Positions 13,216 through 26,461 of a DNA stretch of 64,000 nt are shown in pieces. Numbering within the stretch: position 1 is the stretch's first letter; the number at the start of each line of letters is the position of its first letter. The notes under the pieces are model-generated. The model worked only from the letters and a program-made list of their open reading frames with translations. It ran no database searches and was not told the origin of the DNA. Position numbers and translations under genes: made by a program. Origin of the DNA: Sphagnum magellanicum (lineage: Eukaryota; Streptophyta; Sphagnopsida; Sphagnales; Sphagnaceae); the NCBI GenBank assembly GCA_021904315.1, contig CM038925.1, positions 6,326,501 through 6,390,500 on the forward strand. Direction: 5' to 3'.

Positions 13216-16200
13216 ATATTTGTTAGGATTAGGCTTTTGGGGTTTCCATAGTAAACTTATTTCTTTTGAGAATAGCAACCATGGGTGGAGGAATGTCTTT
13301 CTCCCAGCCTTGGATGTGATTGTCGTGCATAGGAAGAGTTTCACAAGTAATGAACCAAATTTAAATTGCTCAAATGGATTTTTTTGTCATGGAAACCAAG
13401 GTGTTCCGAGCGCTAATGTTTTGCTCCTTTAGCATTATAAATTGTGAGAAAGATTCAGGATTTTTCTTTGGAGGTAATTCATTTAACTACGTTGTCTATC
13501 TAGGTTATTTTGGTCTTTGATGACAAGATGTAATTTGTTCTGTAGTTGGGCACAAATGTAAGGTGAAGCTCCAAGTGCGTCAACAACTGGATATTCAATC
13601 CTCATTTAATACTAATGGCAAATTCCAATGCCAACCATTCATGGAGTTAATTATGTAACGATGTTCAATGAAATGACTATATAATTATGACTAAGATTAT
13701 AAGTGTTGAGGGGATCTAGTCTAAGTAGACATCTAAATCAGAAGTGAATGCAACACAGCTAGTTCTTGTTTCACATCTTTGATCATCTATGGCCAAGTTA
13801 GGGTGCTTCACAACCACATCACTTCTTATTAGGGATTTTTTTCTTTTCACAATGAGATTTCAATCAATGTAGAATTTTTTTTCAAGTTATATCATGCACA
13901 GTATGCTACCCAAGTGACTACTATTTTTATGTGCATGACTTTGTTGGTGGAAATGAAATGTTCATTGGTTGGAAGAAAGATGGGACCATGTATCAATGAA
14001 AAAACATGTGATTAATACACGAAGAGGAGTTAAAGAGGTGGTAGGTACATGGAGTCTAAGAAGAACGTTGAAAGTGCCTAGAGAGAATAAAAAATAAGAA
14101 AAAAGGCCTTGCCCCATCTTAAGTTAGTGAATTTTTTAATAGTATTCATCTATATTCAAATCTTATACCTTTCAAAAAGCATTATAGGTAGATTTGGTCC
14201 TTCATATCGGACAAGTTGTGGTCCAATAGCATCAATTACAAACCCGTAACTTTGTTGTTTGGTCCTATGACGATGTGATAAAGTTGTCTTCCCATCTTGT
14301 ACACTAAAATTAACAAAGTTATACCCAAAAATAGTCTCTAAAAGCAATGAGAAGTATGTCAAGAGAAAACCAAGTAATATTTCATGCACAACGTTATTCA
14401 ACTTGTGGGTCCCATCATGTGGAGGCTTTTACACATTTACATATGTCACAAGTTTTATTGATGACACATAACAACCATGTCACATTACAATCAATTTATT
14501 TTAAATGAGTAGTAAAAAGGTTGTTGCAGTGCTTAAGGGACATGAAAACATTGCTTGATTCTTTTGGGCTTGTAGATAAAGTCATAGCTTGCCTTAAAGA
14601 CAAAGGAATCAATTTGAACTCACTCACTTATAGCTACAACTCTAATATCAGTTTTTAAGTGGTGCTTTATACCTCATATTTCCTTCCATTAGGACATATT
14701 CATTCAACATCAAAATGTGTTCAATATGCCATTGATAATAGTAGTATATGCATTAGCTTGTGGGAGGTCAATTTAAAAGAAGCACATGCTAGTTGTAAAA
14801 AACCATTGCTTGTATTAATTTTTTTGGCAAGGATAGACATTAATAATGGTTAGCTTGCAAGTAATGCCTCCAAGAAAACTCAAATCACTTTGAAGACATG
14901 ATTCATGTCATAGGTACTCTTGTTCCAAGAAAATTTGGAATATAAGCAACAATCAAAATTTGATATGGGTGACAACTTGCACATCTATAAGTTCAAGCTC
15001 TTGATGGACGTACATGGAGTATTGCAAGAAACAGACATTTTACTACCTACTGTGAACTTGTGCATTCTAAACCAGCCTTGCAATTATGGGATACTATCAT
15101 ATGCTTTTGTGGCTACTTTATCTTTGACACAAAGCATGCAAGTTGATGTATGTAGGATTGAGGGCCACTGTGCCTTTGATACATGGTGTTTCCTATTCAC
15201 AGCTAATTTGTGCAAAGGTTATGCATGATGGACCCTCTTCTATCACTTTGTAAGGAGATATGTTGTAACTAAAGCTCACAATTTGTTGCTTCTAGACCCA
15301 CAATTCAAAAGTTGAAAGGTTATTTGTGATTATGTTTGAACTCCCATTACTCTTTGTGTCCTTGTATGACACAAAAATGTCCTAGCTATGTCATTGCATG
15401 TTCAGATGCATGTTGGACAATTTTGAAACCAGGCTTCTCTTGCTCACCAACTATGGGCAATCATCAAATCTCAAACAGAAACTGAAAGGATATTCAACAT
15501 TGCAGTCCAGTGCTCAATAATCTTCATTGATCCAAAATCGGACTAGAAAATTTTGACCTTCTACTTCTGATCATGAAGAACTGGCAGATGACAATGCAAA
15601 AGACCAAAGGTCACAAGCCTTGACCCCAAGAGATTTCAATCTCCTGAAATTAGAGACTGACCAGGACCAACCATTCTTAGATATGAACTCAGCCCAAGAA
15701 CCAGCGGTTCTCTCCATACCCGACAACCAGACAACACTGGTTCAAACTTACCTTAAAGCCTACCCAAGAGATGTGTGAAAATAGCAGCAAAAAGGATTAT
15801 TATGGTAGTGCCTTGGTGGTCAGCACAAATAATATTACTTTTTAAAATGTTAAAATTTTCAAAACATACTTCTTTCAAAGAGAGTTTTTGTTAAGGAAAA
15901 TAAAGAACGAATTCAAACATTTTGTTTTTGGAAATGGAATGTTAAAAATTCATTCATTACTATGGCAGACCTTGGTGTGCTGGAGTCACCAAGGTCCAGT
16001 GTACTAAGGTAATGTTCAATGCTAACAATACAGTGTCTACACAGTTGTTTGGGGAGGGATTCATAGAAGATCTAAGTTGGGACACCACCAAGTGGTAGTG
16101 GAAGTGGGGTTTACTCTCTGGATGGTCACCTAAATTGTGCGTCTGGGTTACAGGTGAATTCAGCTCAAGAACATCTCAACAACGCATGGTTCTACCAAAA

Positions 16201-16690
16201 AACTTAGAGACAAAGAATATTGATGGGTAATGCACCCGCATATATTCTCCAAAGCATTGAGGATTTCTCTGCTCACAATTTATGTCAACCCAAAGAGCAG
16301 TGACCCAGTAATATAGAGATGTCAGATCCAACAACAAATCAGTGAAGACAAAAGAAAAGGGATCCAGCCCTACAAAACACCGGGAAAAAAGCTGAGGAGC
16401 TGATTGAACACAAGCAATTGTCACACAGCGTGTAAAGTGACCTTCAAAACCAACATTTGTGCAAGTGACCAAAACCTTATTGAACCAAGTTCCCGTTATC
16501 ACTGAAGACAATCACAGTTGTTTACCAGTAGTGTTTGTTTATCCATCTGAAACATAGAGATCAGAGAAGATGTTGGGCAATGAAGCTAGGAAAAGCAGAG
16601 CAGTTTCCTAGCTTCTAATCTTAAAAGTAGAGCAGTTGAGAGTATAGGGATAGTCCAAGTTGAGACAATCAAAACCTGCCAAAAATGCTG
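13216..16690. other. Intergenic stretch without a supported gene
   Basis: AT-rich to average composition, with only short open frames showing no recognisable motif. The part above about 15,400 is less AT-rich; the last few hundred bases, up to the stop codon at 16,911, may be 3' UTR of the minus-strand membrane-protein gene. Confidence 0.5.
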
Positions 16691-16910
16691 GATTCAAACA
16701 ACAGTTAATATGAAGAATATATAACTCCAATCTTCCAGAACATTGTAGACAAAACTAAAGCTTCTTGAAGCACTACTATATCTACGAGCTAAGTATGGTT
16801 CATGCCAAAACCTACTAAAAGTCAATACATACCCCTCAATTTTCTTTTTAAAACCTTGATGGAAACTTCCCACACCACTGATTGTGTCTTGAATGGGTAA
16901 CACTGAGGGA

Positions 16911-19900
16911 CTAAACTGCCCCGTAACCACCATCAGAACTCCGTTGTACATTACGAGATGGCCCTGTAGTATTGACAGCTTCATCAGCAGGTGCATACCC
17001 ATTGCCGTCTCCACTTACCTGCATCCACCCCAGGTAATTCTTCTTTGATTCCATAGTGTGCCTTCATGTTTGTGTATCACTAACATTTTCGATGAGATTG
17101 CAGAGAAAGCCCACAATAACACTTTGAAGTTCAACTAAACCCTACACAACAAGAATGAGTGCAGTCATAACCTTATGAGGGACACCCACAAAGTATCAGA
17201 CCATCACCTTCACCAGTGACTAGCTGCCATGACTCACTAGTGACATCATCAGCTCCTGACATTGGTTGTAGAGAAGAATATGAAATCTCAAGCAAAAACT
17301 ATACAAAAATGTATGTCCTGAGCTGCAGCATTTTCAGAAGCAAGAGGAAGACTCAGCCATGATGTTTGCTAGCACTAAAGTGACACTGTTTTGTGTATCA
17401 GCAACAAGACAGAAAATTATTTAATTAAATGGTCTTGTTATGCTGAGATGCTTCCCTGCAAGACTCCATCTTCTTTGCATGGTTTATTCTGTTTGAAAAG
17501 ACTACGAGCACAGGAGAATTACTTACAGCATCAATACATTTGGTAAACACACCAAATCCAGGCAGTGCATCCAAGCCATGCTGAAAGTTACATAATTAAA
17601 CAGTTTTTTGTTAGAACAAGAGAGCATTCCCAGAGTACATTGCTTTACAGTTCATTTACGTCAGCTGATGCAGATTACAGTGGATTGGAAGTACATTGGC
17701 AAATAACAGGCGATGAAAATTAACATGCAGTCTTTGAGTCTCTTACATAATCTATGATGATTACAACATGTCACTCTTAAGTACTTGATTTGACAGGAAT
17801 CAACAGACTGTCATAGTGTCTAGTATGAGATTGCTTACCCTATTTTCCACACGGGTCTTATATTGAAATCCAGCACAGCAGAATATGAGGAGCCCTACCA
17901 TCAAACTGGGATAGAGACACACCATTGTCAGTGCCAGTAATTGAAGAAGTTAGCTTTGTGATAAGTAAAGTCTGTTTGCTTCATCTAAGAGATTCAATGA
18001 ATTAACTCTAAGACAATGACCACCAGATATCCCAATGGCTTAGATGAGCAGGCAGATGTCCATATAACAGGAAACTAATAAAGGCATAAACAGGAGAGTA
18101 CAATATCCAATACTAGAGGAAGAAAGGGAAAATGGAATGGAAAGAAAGATCACATGGATGAAAGAACACCAAACGTGGCCCATGCATTAGACCCAGATTT
18201 CTCCTTCTCCTGTTTGTAATCTGCACACCCACCATCACACTAGAACAATATAACTACAAGATTGTAGAGATATCTCCAATATAAAAACCCTTTGAAGGCA
18301 ATCAAGGTGTCAGTTCCAGCAAAAGTCAATAATATCTTGATTCAAGCTGCAACAAGCTTGTGGTCAGCTTCATTTCATTTCAGCTTGCCCCTGAACAAGC
18401 AAGGATCTAAACCTAAGGCATACATACAGAGGCCAGACAATAACAATACAATTAATACAGACATTATACAGGAGAGGAGAGGACTTCTGGTCCTAATTGA
18501 AATGAGACACTTTCTGGTCAAAGTTGAATCCTTGTACCACAATGCTTGCCCAGAGTAAACACAACAGGATCATAGCCCTCAACTGGAATGGTCACATTAA
18601 CCAAATATGGAAGATTTGCTTTTTTTTCACCTGGAACAACAGAAATAGTTGTGAAATTTTTCTCAGAAATGTGCAATACATTTTCTAGATGGCTCAACAA
18701 AACCATGCTAGTCATGGGTGTCTTTCCTAACATTCCAAATTTCAGAGCTTATCCAGTGGCAGAAAGTTTGCATCCATCATCTCAAAATCAGCAGATTTAC
18801 CCAGGCGAGAACCAACATAGTGTTACAATATGATTGCACCAGATCAGTTGAAAACAAATAGCTAAATGGATACTCCTGAAATGATCTCAAATCTAATATC
18901 TAGAACCTTAGTTTTTAATATAACTTAGGCATGTGACACAGGTACAGGAATAAAAACTTACATCTCCAGTCTATCTGCAAGATAGTTGGTGATTCTGTGG
19001 TGGGTGCTAATCCATTTGAAGCTGTTTCATCAAGCTGAACACTTAAACCCTCCTCAGGATATACCTTGAACAGCACATACCAATAGGGGAAAACCAGGTT
19101 CAGTAAACAAGTATTCAAACTTACATCCATATGAGGTGGATCCATTCAAGTGATAGTGGAATTTCAGCTGGAAATCCTCTGCTTTGAAACCTGACCAGTT
19201 TAGGGCCAAAGCTAAGAACAATCTAGGAGAAACCCTTGGACAGGTAGACTGTCAAACAGAATCCAGTTCCATACCTTGAATGAAGGCTTGCCAATATTCT
19301 TGGCCTCAGAGCTCCGGGCAGTTAAGTAGAGATAGACTCGTGATTGTTGGGTTACAAAACTGCACATAAATAACATATATTAGTGTGCAAGTAGGTCTAT
19401 TGGGTCTCACTGATCCCTTCAATTTTTCAGTTAGCATCCACTCTCTAACCTTCCTATCCCCACATAAATCACCCTTTGATTATCAAATTATGGTTCTTGA
19501 CAAATTAAAGAAGAGTTTACATACACCAAAAATTATATCATGTTGGTAACTGTCACTTGTCAGAGAGGACAAATGATCAATGATGGTGGAGTTATTCACC
19601 ACAAGGACCAAAAGAGATTCAAAAGTCATCGTCACAGATTTTCAGACCATATACAAGCAGTTACGATACCATAGCCTGAACATAAAACACTAACCTTCAC
19701 ACAAACCACATCACACAGCTGAACAAATTGTGCTTACAAATACACTTACCTATAGTCCACATGCCCAGAATCATATCCCCAATGTGCCATACCATTTTCC
19801 ACCTGCCCCATAAAAACATACAAGACAATACCTAGTGTCAAAAGCCTGTCATTGCAAGAATGTGCCCTACAGGAGTGGATAAATGAAGCAAAAGATATAT

Positions 19901-22900
19901 ACATATCTGAGGAGAGTAACCAACCACATCTCTACCCAATTTGCACAGCCTCCACCCTACTTTCAGCCCGATGGCTAAAAGAAACAGGTAGAACTTAGCA
20001 GGCTGCACAGCATGCCCTCTTGTTCATGGTATACAAACATGCAGTACCTGGCAACAGTATGGATACACTGCGAATATTTTCACTCATCTTCTTCATTGGA
20101 CTCAATTAAAAGATGTGATTTCCAATGTTATCTGCTAAATGACAATAGATGAGAATACTCAGTTTCTGAAGTTCTTCACTTTGCACAATGAGAACAATTA
20201 TTGTATCAAAAATCAAACTTCAAAATTCCTTCTAGCTTCATGCAAATATATGTAGTTGTATTTCATATCAAGCTTAAGATGCCCCATTGAAGAGGTCTTA
20301 TGCTCCTTTTGAGATTCTTATGTTAGTATTTGATATAGTTTGATTGTAATAGACCTTTCAAGGTTGAGATGGAGAAACAAACCACTTCCTTGCCACGAGG
20401 ACTGAAGCCAACAGTGAAACCACTGAAGACATGTGGCCCACGCTGACAAAAATTGACTGCCAGAACCACATTTTCCCTGCCAAAAACAATCACATTATTT
20501 TGGTCTACACTAGAACTTATATCATCTAAGATGATCAAATCACTATCTGTCAGAGTTTATGGTCAGAGATTTATTAACAAAAATACAGGGTTTTTGAGGA
20601 TGTTTCAAATGATGGGCTGAAAGTCCAGCATAATGGCAGAATGGGGGTTCAAACTTTCGGGCACTCAGATTGAAGGGCTTGGTGGTTTCCACCAATTTCA
20701 GCAAATCCTCACCATCAGCCAATTTTTTGCACTGAACAATTTACCCTATCTGAAATTGCCTCTGCCAATACACCTAGGCCACACGTCCTCATGAGCTGGT
20801 ATCCAGATAAGCTTCTAGATAGCTTACCTGTGAGATTGCAGGAAAAAATCCACAATAACACTCAAAGGTAACCATTGTGTGAATTCCAGAAACGAAAACA
20901 AACACAACACAAACCAGTGCAGTCATGACCTTGCCAGTGTCACTCACAAAGTATAAGACCATCACCTTCATTATGAATGGCAGTGACTAGCTGCCATTAC
21001 ACTCCACTGACTTCTCAGCTCCCAATGCCAGGTGTAGATCCATATATGGTAATGTGCTCCAAATTGTGCTCAAGAATTTACACGAAACTCCAAGTCCTTA
21101 AGTTCTGTCACATTTCTTGAAGCAATGGGAAGACTCTATCATGATGTCAATTGGCACTCAAAAGACATAGCTTGTAGATAGCTTATACAATAAACTGCTA
21201 AAACTCAAGGCAAGTGCATAAAGTAGATGTGCCTAAGATCTGTACTTAACAACATTATCAGCACATCCAGTAAACATATTGAAGATCATAACAAGACAAA
21301 GTCACACAATTTGATCTTGACAAACCCTCATCAAGAGCCTCCTCTCAGCAGGCCTCCTGTTAAAACAGAAAACTGAATTCTCTAATCTCTTCGGTTGCAG
21401 AGTAGAGACTAGTACATCACAATGAAGCTTATGGCAAAGTCTCAGTGAAAAACTTGGAACTTACAGGCATTTATCACTATTTGGAGTCACACTACAGATG
21501 CACCCATCTGGATCTGAATCAAAATACCCACACAGTGCATGTCAAGAACCTGCCCGATTTCTAGGGCTAGGCCCCACATTAAGTTTGGCACCAAAAACAC
21601 CTGAAGCCACAATTAAAACTTTATGGTCATCATGGTACACTGAATCTCCAATAAGATAGTTTCCCAGTCTCAAATTGTACTTTGTCCAGAGAATCAACAG
21701 AAATAAGACATGAAATAGCTATGAAACTACTATACCCTCTTCATCACACCATAAACCCTGAGGAATCATATTGTAACCCTAGCCTTCTGAACAAAAAAGA
21801 TGGAATCCAGAAGGCATCCATACCCTTGCAAGAGGCAACCCCTGGACATGAGCCACAGATGATGGAAACCTGTGAAAGCAAACTTATTTAGAGCTTGAAA
21901 CTGAAAGCAAATCAATCTTATGTATTGCACAGACTGATGTGAAACTATGGGTATCATTAGTCCAACCACCCTTCCAGACTTCCACACAAGATTAGTCTGC
22001 ATATTTCACAAAACAATTTTGAAAATCTTGGATATAAATCTCACCACTGTGGTTCGGCCACCATAATCATAACCCTGATGTTCACAGCCACTCAGATCAC
22101 CATTCCGATACTCCTGAGAAAAGCACAACAGCATTCCATCCATCTTTCATAGACTCCACATGTAGTACATACAAAGATCTGAATTGCCAAGGCAGAGCCA
22201 TGTACTCCAGAAACATCATTTAAAGACCTCAGCAAAGGGAATGACCAAGAAGATAATGACAGAGAAACTTGAAAGATCTCACTCACTTGAACAAAATCAA
22301 TATGACTGGTTGTTGAGGAAAAATATACAGGTGAAAAGCGCCCATTGTTCACTCTGGTCTGCACACACAATGAAGTCATAAGAAACTCACAAATCTAGGT
22401 TCAAAATACCAATGTGATAAAAAAAAGCTCCCCTTCACTTGCTCATGATGGCATCAGATGTAAACACATACAAATACCATAATTGGGAGCAAGCACATTG
22501 GAAGAAAGCTTACTAGGCCTTTTTCAACAAAGACATCTTTGCAGAAACGAAGCACATACATTGAGTGATCCTGCAGAGAAATCAGCCAAAATGAATGTAA
22601 TAAGTCATCAGCAGTTTCTACAAAGTCAGCAGGCAAACATTGAAACTAAGTAATTAGGACCAAAAATCAATAAACACCAACAAGCCTGACAAAATGAATA
22701 AGAGCAGATTGTTAGTAATTAATCTTTCTTACAAAGAGAAAACATGTATTTTGGTGGACAGAACAGGATATTGGCCAATTAGGTTGTAGGATTGAGAGGA
22801 CATACATAAAATGCACCTGCTACTGTTTATGACTCACCAAGTCACACTGCTACTGCTATTGCTGACAGCAGCAACAGCTGTTGCTCTAGGCTTATGCAGC

Positions 22901-24714
22901 TGAATAACATCTAATAGCATCAGCATTCCAAGGACTTGTAGCAGCTACATACATGAGAATCATGGAGGTTCTTAGCAACAAATTATGGCTCAATAGAGGC
23001 TCAACTGCTGATATGGGTGTTTGCCAGAATGCGGTCTGGTTGTTTGGAGTACTCTACAATACTAGAGTATATAGAGAGCCCTACAAAGTAATGGAACTGG
23101 ACATGCCCAGTAGGTCTGCATTTGGGGTTTACAAAATGTATACCTGGTCTTCATACCGGAATTCTCTCCCAATCGAGCTGGTCTGAAGATATCGGTTAAA
23201 GAGAACCAATTGCCTAAATGCCCTTCCCAAGTGTGGCTCCGTCACATGAAATTTGAAGACCACTTCATCCACTTATCCATTTACAAGCAATTTCCGGTAG
23301 ACTATTGAGTGCGCCCATTCTCACATAATATAACTACACCTTGTGTGTCTAATGTACTGATCATCTAAAGGAATCTAAAAATGTTTTGAGGTCATGTATA
23401 CTTTGTCCACAGGCCAAAGATTATACTTTCCAAACAACACTGGTAGAAAGGATACAAAGTCAAAGAGATAATTCTCTTTGTCCAGACTGTAACAATCAGA
23501 CAATGGTGCCACAGCAGCAGCTACACTACATTCTGAGAATATTGCAAGTGCTGCACACATTAATTTGAATGTCAGTAAAAATAAGAAATGGGTACCTTCC
23601 AATATTAGAATCCCTACTCAGAGAACACATCTGAGGAGACTATTGCTATCACAATATCTGTTGGATATGACTATACAAGTTGCTGCAGCTGAGAACTTGA
23701 CCAGAAATTTATCAAAGATGTTACTCATCTAGTATTGAAACATTTTGCAGCTACTACCCTTCTGCAAATCACATCTATGGTACAGTAGCAGTGTAGCACT
23801 GTCATGAGGTCAAGAAAACACTGACTGATAAGTAGAACACTCCACAGTGGAACGCTGCTGCAAAACATGGCAGAATTTGGATTCTGAAACTTCTCAGCCA
23901 CTGTAGCAAATGCATATTCTTTACCCTCTCCAGACACAGCTTGAGAAAAGCATCCCTGATGTTGTATCTTGATCATTGAGCCACAAGCTCATCTCCATCC
24001 TGATCTCACTTGCTTCACAATTGCGAACCCTGTATCCAGAAACCAGCCCATCTAACTTTTTGCTGAAAAGCTCCCACTAGAAGGACAGATCTCAGCAATC
24101 CTAACCCTAAATCTCCTATTGTCCTTTGGAAAAACAGGTTTAGGGGGATCCCAGTACAGAAAGGGAGCCCAAACCCTGATGAAGATCTTCATACCATGCA
24201 ACTAGTTCTGACAAATAAAAACTTTTGAACTGCAATTGTAATCTCTGACGTGATCAACAGAGTTTTGGACTGATCGACATTGAAGGTTTGGGTTTTTGGG
24301 GCACGAATCTACCAAAACCCTAATCGAGAAGAACACGGCAAAATTCGAAACCCCAAAGATCATCAAATTCAGCAAAGAGTACGAGCTCTGGCTCAGATAT
24401 GTTCAGATTCCAAAAAAGCCTACTGCACGTCGATTCTGTCCGAAAGACTTGACAAGCACGAGCTGCATCATCATCATCACCTTCTCATAACAGCAAACAC
24501 TTGCAAAACCAAAATCTCACAAAGAGTTTTGCTAACCAACAAAAAACCAAATGAAAAAAAGGGGGCAAAAAAACAAGACGCGCAGATGGATGTATAGACA
24601 CAATATCAGGAAATTCATTGAGCTTGCCAGGAATCCACAAACCTTTGGAATCGCCGCAACGTTTTCACCCTCACTCGCAGAAAAGAGCACAATAACGGTG
24701 CTCATACGCCGCAC
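16911..24714 (-). CDS. Single-pass membrane protein of a conserved plant family, at least 16 exons
   Basis: Exons on the minus strand: first exon uncertain near 24,705-24,640; then 24062-23925, 23550 or 23532-23427, 23271-23144, 22570-22514, 22358-22287, 22113-22045, 21549-21465, 20476-20383, 19802-19750, 19359-19275, 19064-18962, 18630-18538, 18220-18154, 17905-17839, 17580-17527, 17018-16911 (stop TAG). From 23,271 on, phases close at every junction except in 21549-21465. Recognisable segments in order: LGRAFRQLVLFNRYLQ, RNGDLSGCEHQGYDYGGRT, GCICSV, VFSGFTVGFSPRGKEVV, TTESPTILQIDWRC, VNVTIPVEGYDPVVF, the membrane segment SSILMVGLLIFCCAGF, then GLDALPGF and a hydrophilic tail. I remember a plant family with this pattern: a luminal cysteine-bearing domain and one membrane pass, perhaps related to Atg27/MRH-type cargo proteins. 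Function is not established. The N-terminal exons do not join cleanly by eye. Confidence 0.8.
17092..17386. repeat. Intronic dispersed repeat, copy 1
   Basis: Resembles 20,831-21,168 in the same orientation. Shared blocks include GAGATTGCAG, CCACAATAACACT, AGTGCAGTCAT, CAAAGTAT-AGACCATCACCTTCA and AAGACTC-ATGATGT. It lies in the last intron of the minus-strand membrane-protein gene. Confidence 0.75.
20831..21168. repeat. Intronic dispersed repeat, copy 2
   Basis: Second, diverged copy of the sequence at 17,092-17,386, lying in the intron between the 20,476 and 21,465 exon ends. Its presence in two introns suggests insertion of a small element or an internal duplication. Confidence 0.75.
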
Positions 24715-24896
24715 TCGATCGCTGAAACCTTGTGCTTCGTGGAGGTGGCCGTAACCCTACTCAGAGTCATCAAAAAAAGACCCAAAAAACCCTAGTGAAA
24801 GGGAGGGAGGTGGGGTGGGGAGTGGAAGAGTGTAAAGGAGCTAATTAGTGACATGGGCCGTTCCAGTTGCTGGACATAGGCCCTAACAAGAGCCAG

Positions 24897-25028
24897 CTCC
24901 AGCGGTGCTCAGTATGTGACCTCCCAGTTTAGTTTTATTTTTCTGTTTTCTCAACCCCACCCATAAAACTAAAATTGGAACTGCAAATAGGTGAGAGACT
25001 ACTAATAGCAAACCACTTGGACCGATCA
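24897..25028 (+). repeat. Dispersed repeat, copy 1 (partner at 52,873)
   Basis: Begins CTCCAGCGGTGCTCAGTATG and ends CACTTGGACCGATCA. The same beginning and end, with highly similar interior (ATAAAACTAAAATTGG, ACTACTAATAGCAA), occurs in direct orientation at 52,873-53,021. It is non-coding and probably a small non-autonomous element. It lies in the 5' flank of the membrane-protein gene. Confidence 0.85.
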
Positions 25029-25836
25029 TTATGTAGTAGAGGAAGTGGATTGTAGACAGTGGATTTTGTCAGGTATGCACACAAACCCAAGCAAAATCTT
25101 ACAGCAGAATGGATTCTGTTCAGGTAAGATTGCCGGATTCTAGAGTGTCCGCAACCTGACAGATACCAATATCTACACCCCACTCTTCGGCGTTAAAGGC
25201 AGGGAACGCTGTTGGGATGATGCAGTCTACAAGGGGAACGTTGCAGAATGCGCCAGCCACAAGATCAGTAAGATCGGCCGATCGTGAGCACAGGAGGATG
25301 GTTCTCACACCTACTCCTTTAAGAGTGAGAAGGATCTTACACCTACTTACAATGTGTAACATCCCTGCCTGTCCTGAGGAGTCATGCCTAATTTCCCTTC
25401 TATTTTCTAGGCGGGATATTCAATAGATATAATGTGCCCTCCAAATAGACACTACAAAAGTTCTTCAAGTGGGTTTGAGTTGAAAAAATTTTGCTCATCT
25501 GGGACCCCACAAGAGTTAAGTTAATGTGGTCTGTCACTGTGTGAGGTCACAATGAGGAAAATTAGGGGGGCAAAGGTCTCATTTCTTGGCCAGAGTGAAC
25601 CAACAGCCTACTACCATGAGGGATGGATGGTGCATGGACAAGATACACTTTTCCATTGGGTTACTCTTATCTAGCCAACCCAGAGCCGTTAGATCAGTTT
25701 CTATCTTTACTACCTACCTAACTACCAACTTACTACTAGCCTTTACCAATGTACTAACCATCTACATGCATCTACTTACATAGTAGGGACTAGGGTTGGG
25801 CACTTATTTTAAAAATCTCACCTTTTGTTTCTCAGG

Positions 25837-26030
25837 TTATTTATCCAGATGCTTGTTATTATAACCTTCAAAGGTGAGAATATAAACAATTTTTCACTCC
25901 GATTATTTATACCAATGCTTATTATTATAACCTTTGAAAGTGGGAAAATAAACAACTTGTCACTCCAGTTATTTATACAGTTGCTTGTTATTATAACCTA
26001 TGGTGGTGCCATAAAATAAACAACTCCATA
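25837..26030 (+). repeat. 66-bp tandem repeat, three units
   Basis: Units start at 25,837, 25,903 and 25,969, each with TTATTTAT, TGCTTRTTATTATAACCT and AAATAAACAA blocks. The period is a multiple of three, so one frame stays open through the array (LFIQMLVIIT-like 22-residue period), but nothing supports it as a gene. Confidence 0.9.
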
Positions 26031-26405
26031 CAAAGATTATCTCCCAATTCCATTTATTTTTTTCCCCCAAGTTGTTTCATTTTGGATGATATCAAGATCT
26101 TGGATTAAATATATCATGTAGTGATACAACATGTTGATTCTTTGACATAACTTGATTGAAGCTAAAGAATTGAAGATCCTTGTACAAAACCTCAGGATTC
26201 AATTAAAAAACAATATTGAAATATCTTGAAATCAAACGTGAAATTTCAACATTGCAATATTCAACATCAACACTTAACTCATCCTTATGATATTTTTCAC
26301 CTCTCAAGATGAATTTCTAACATGATTTTTCATGGCACTTGATGTCAACATTTGATATTGACAACAATCCAAGTCAAACCCCAACGATCCCAAGAAACCA
26401 ACCAA

Positions 26406-26461
<56 letters not shown>

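Noticed and set aside
20789-20971. 60-residue hydrophobic minus-strand frame as an exon of the membrane-protein gene
   Set aside because: It lies inside the intronic repeat shared with 17,092-17,386, breaks the phase and has no counterpart in the family.
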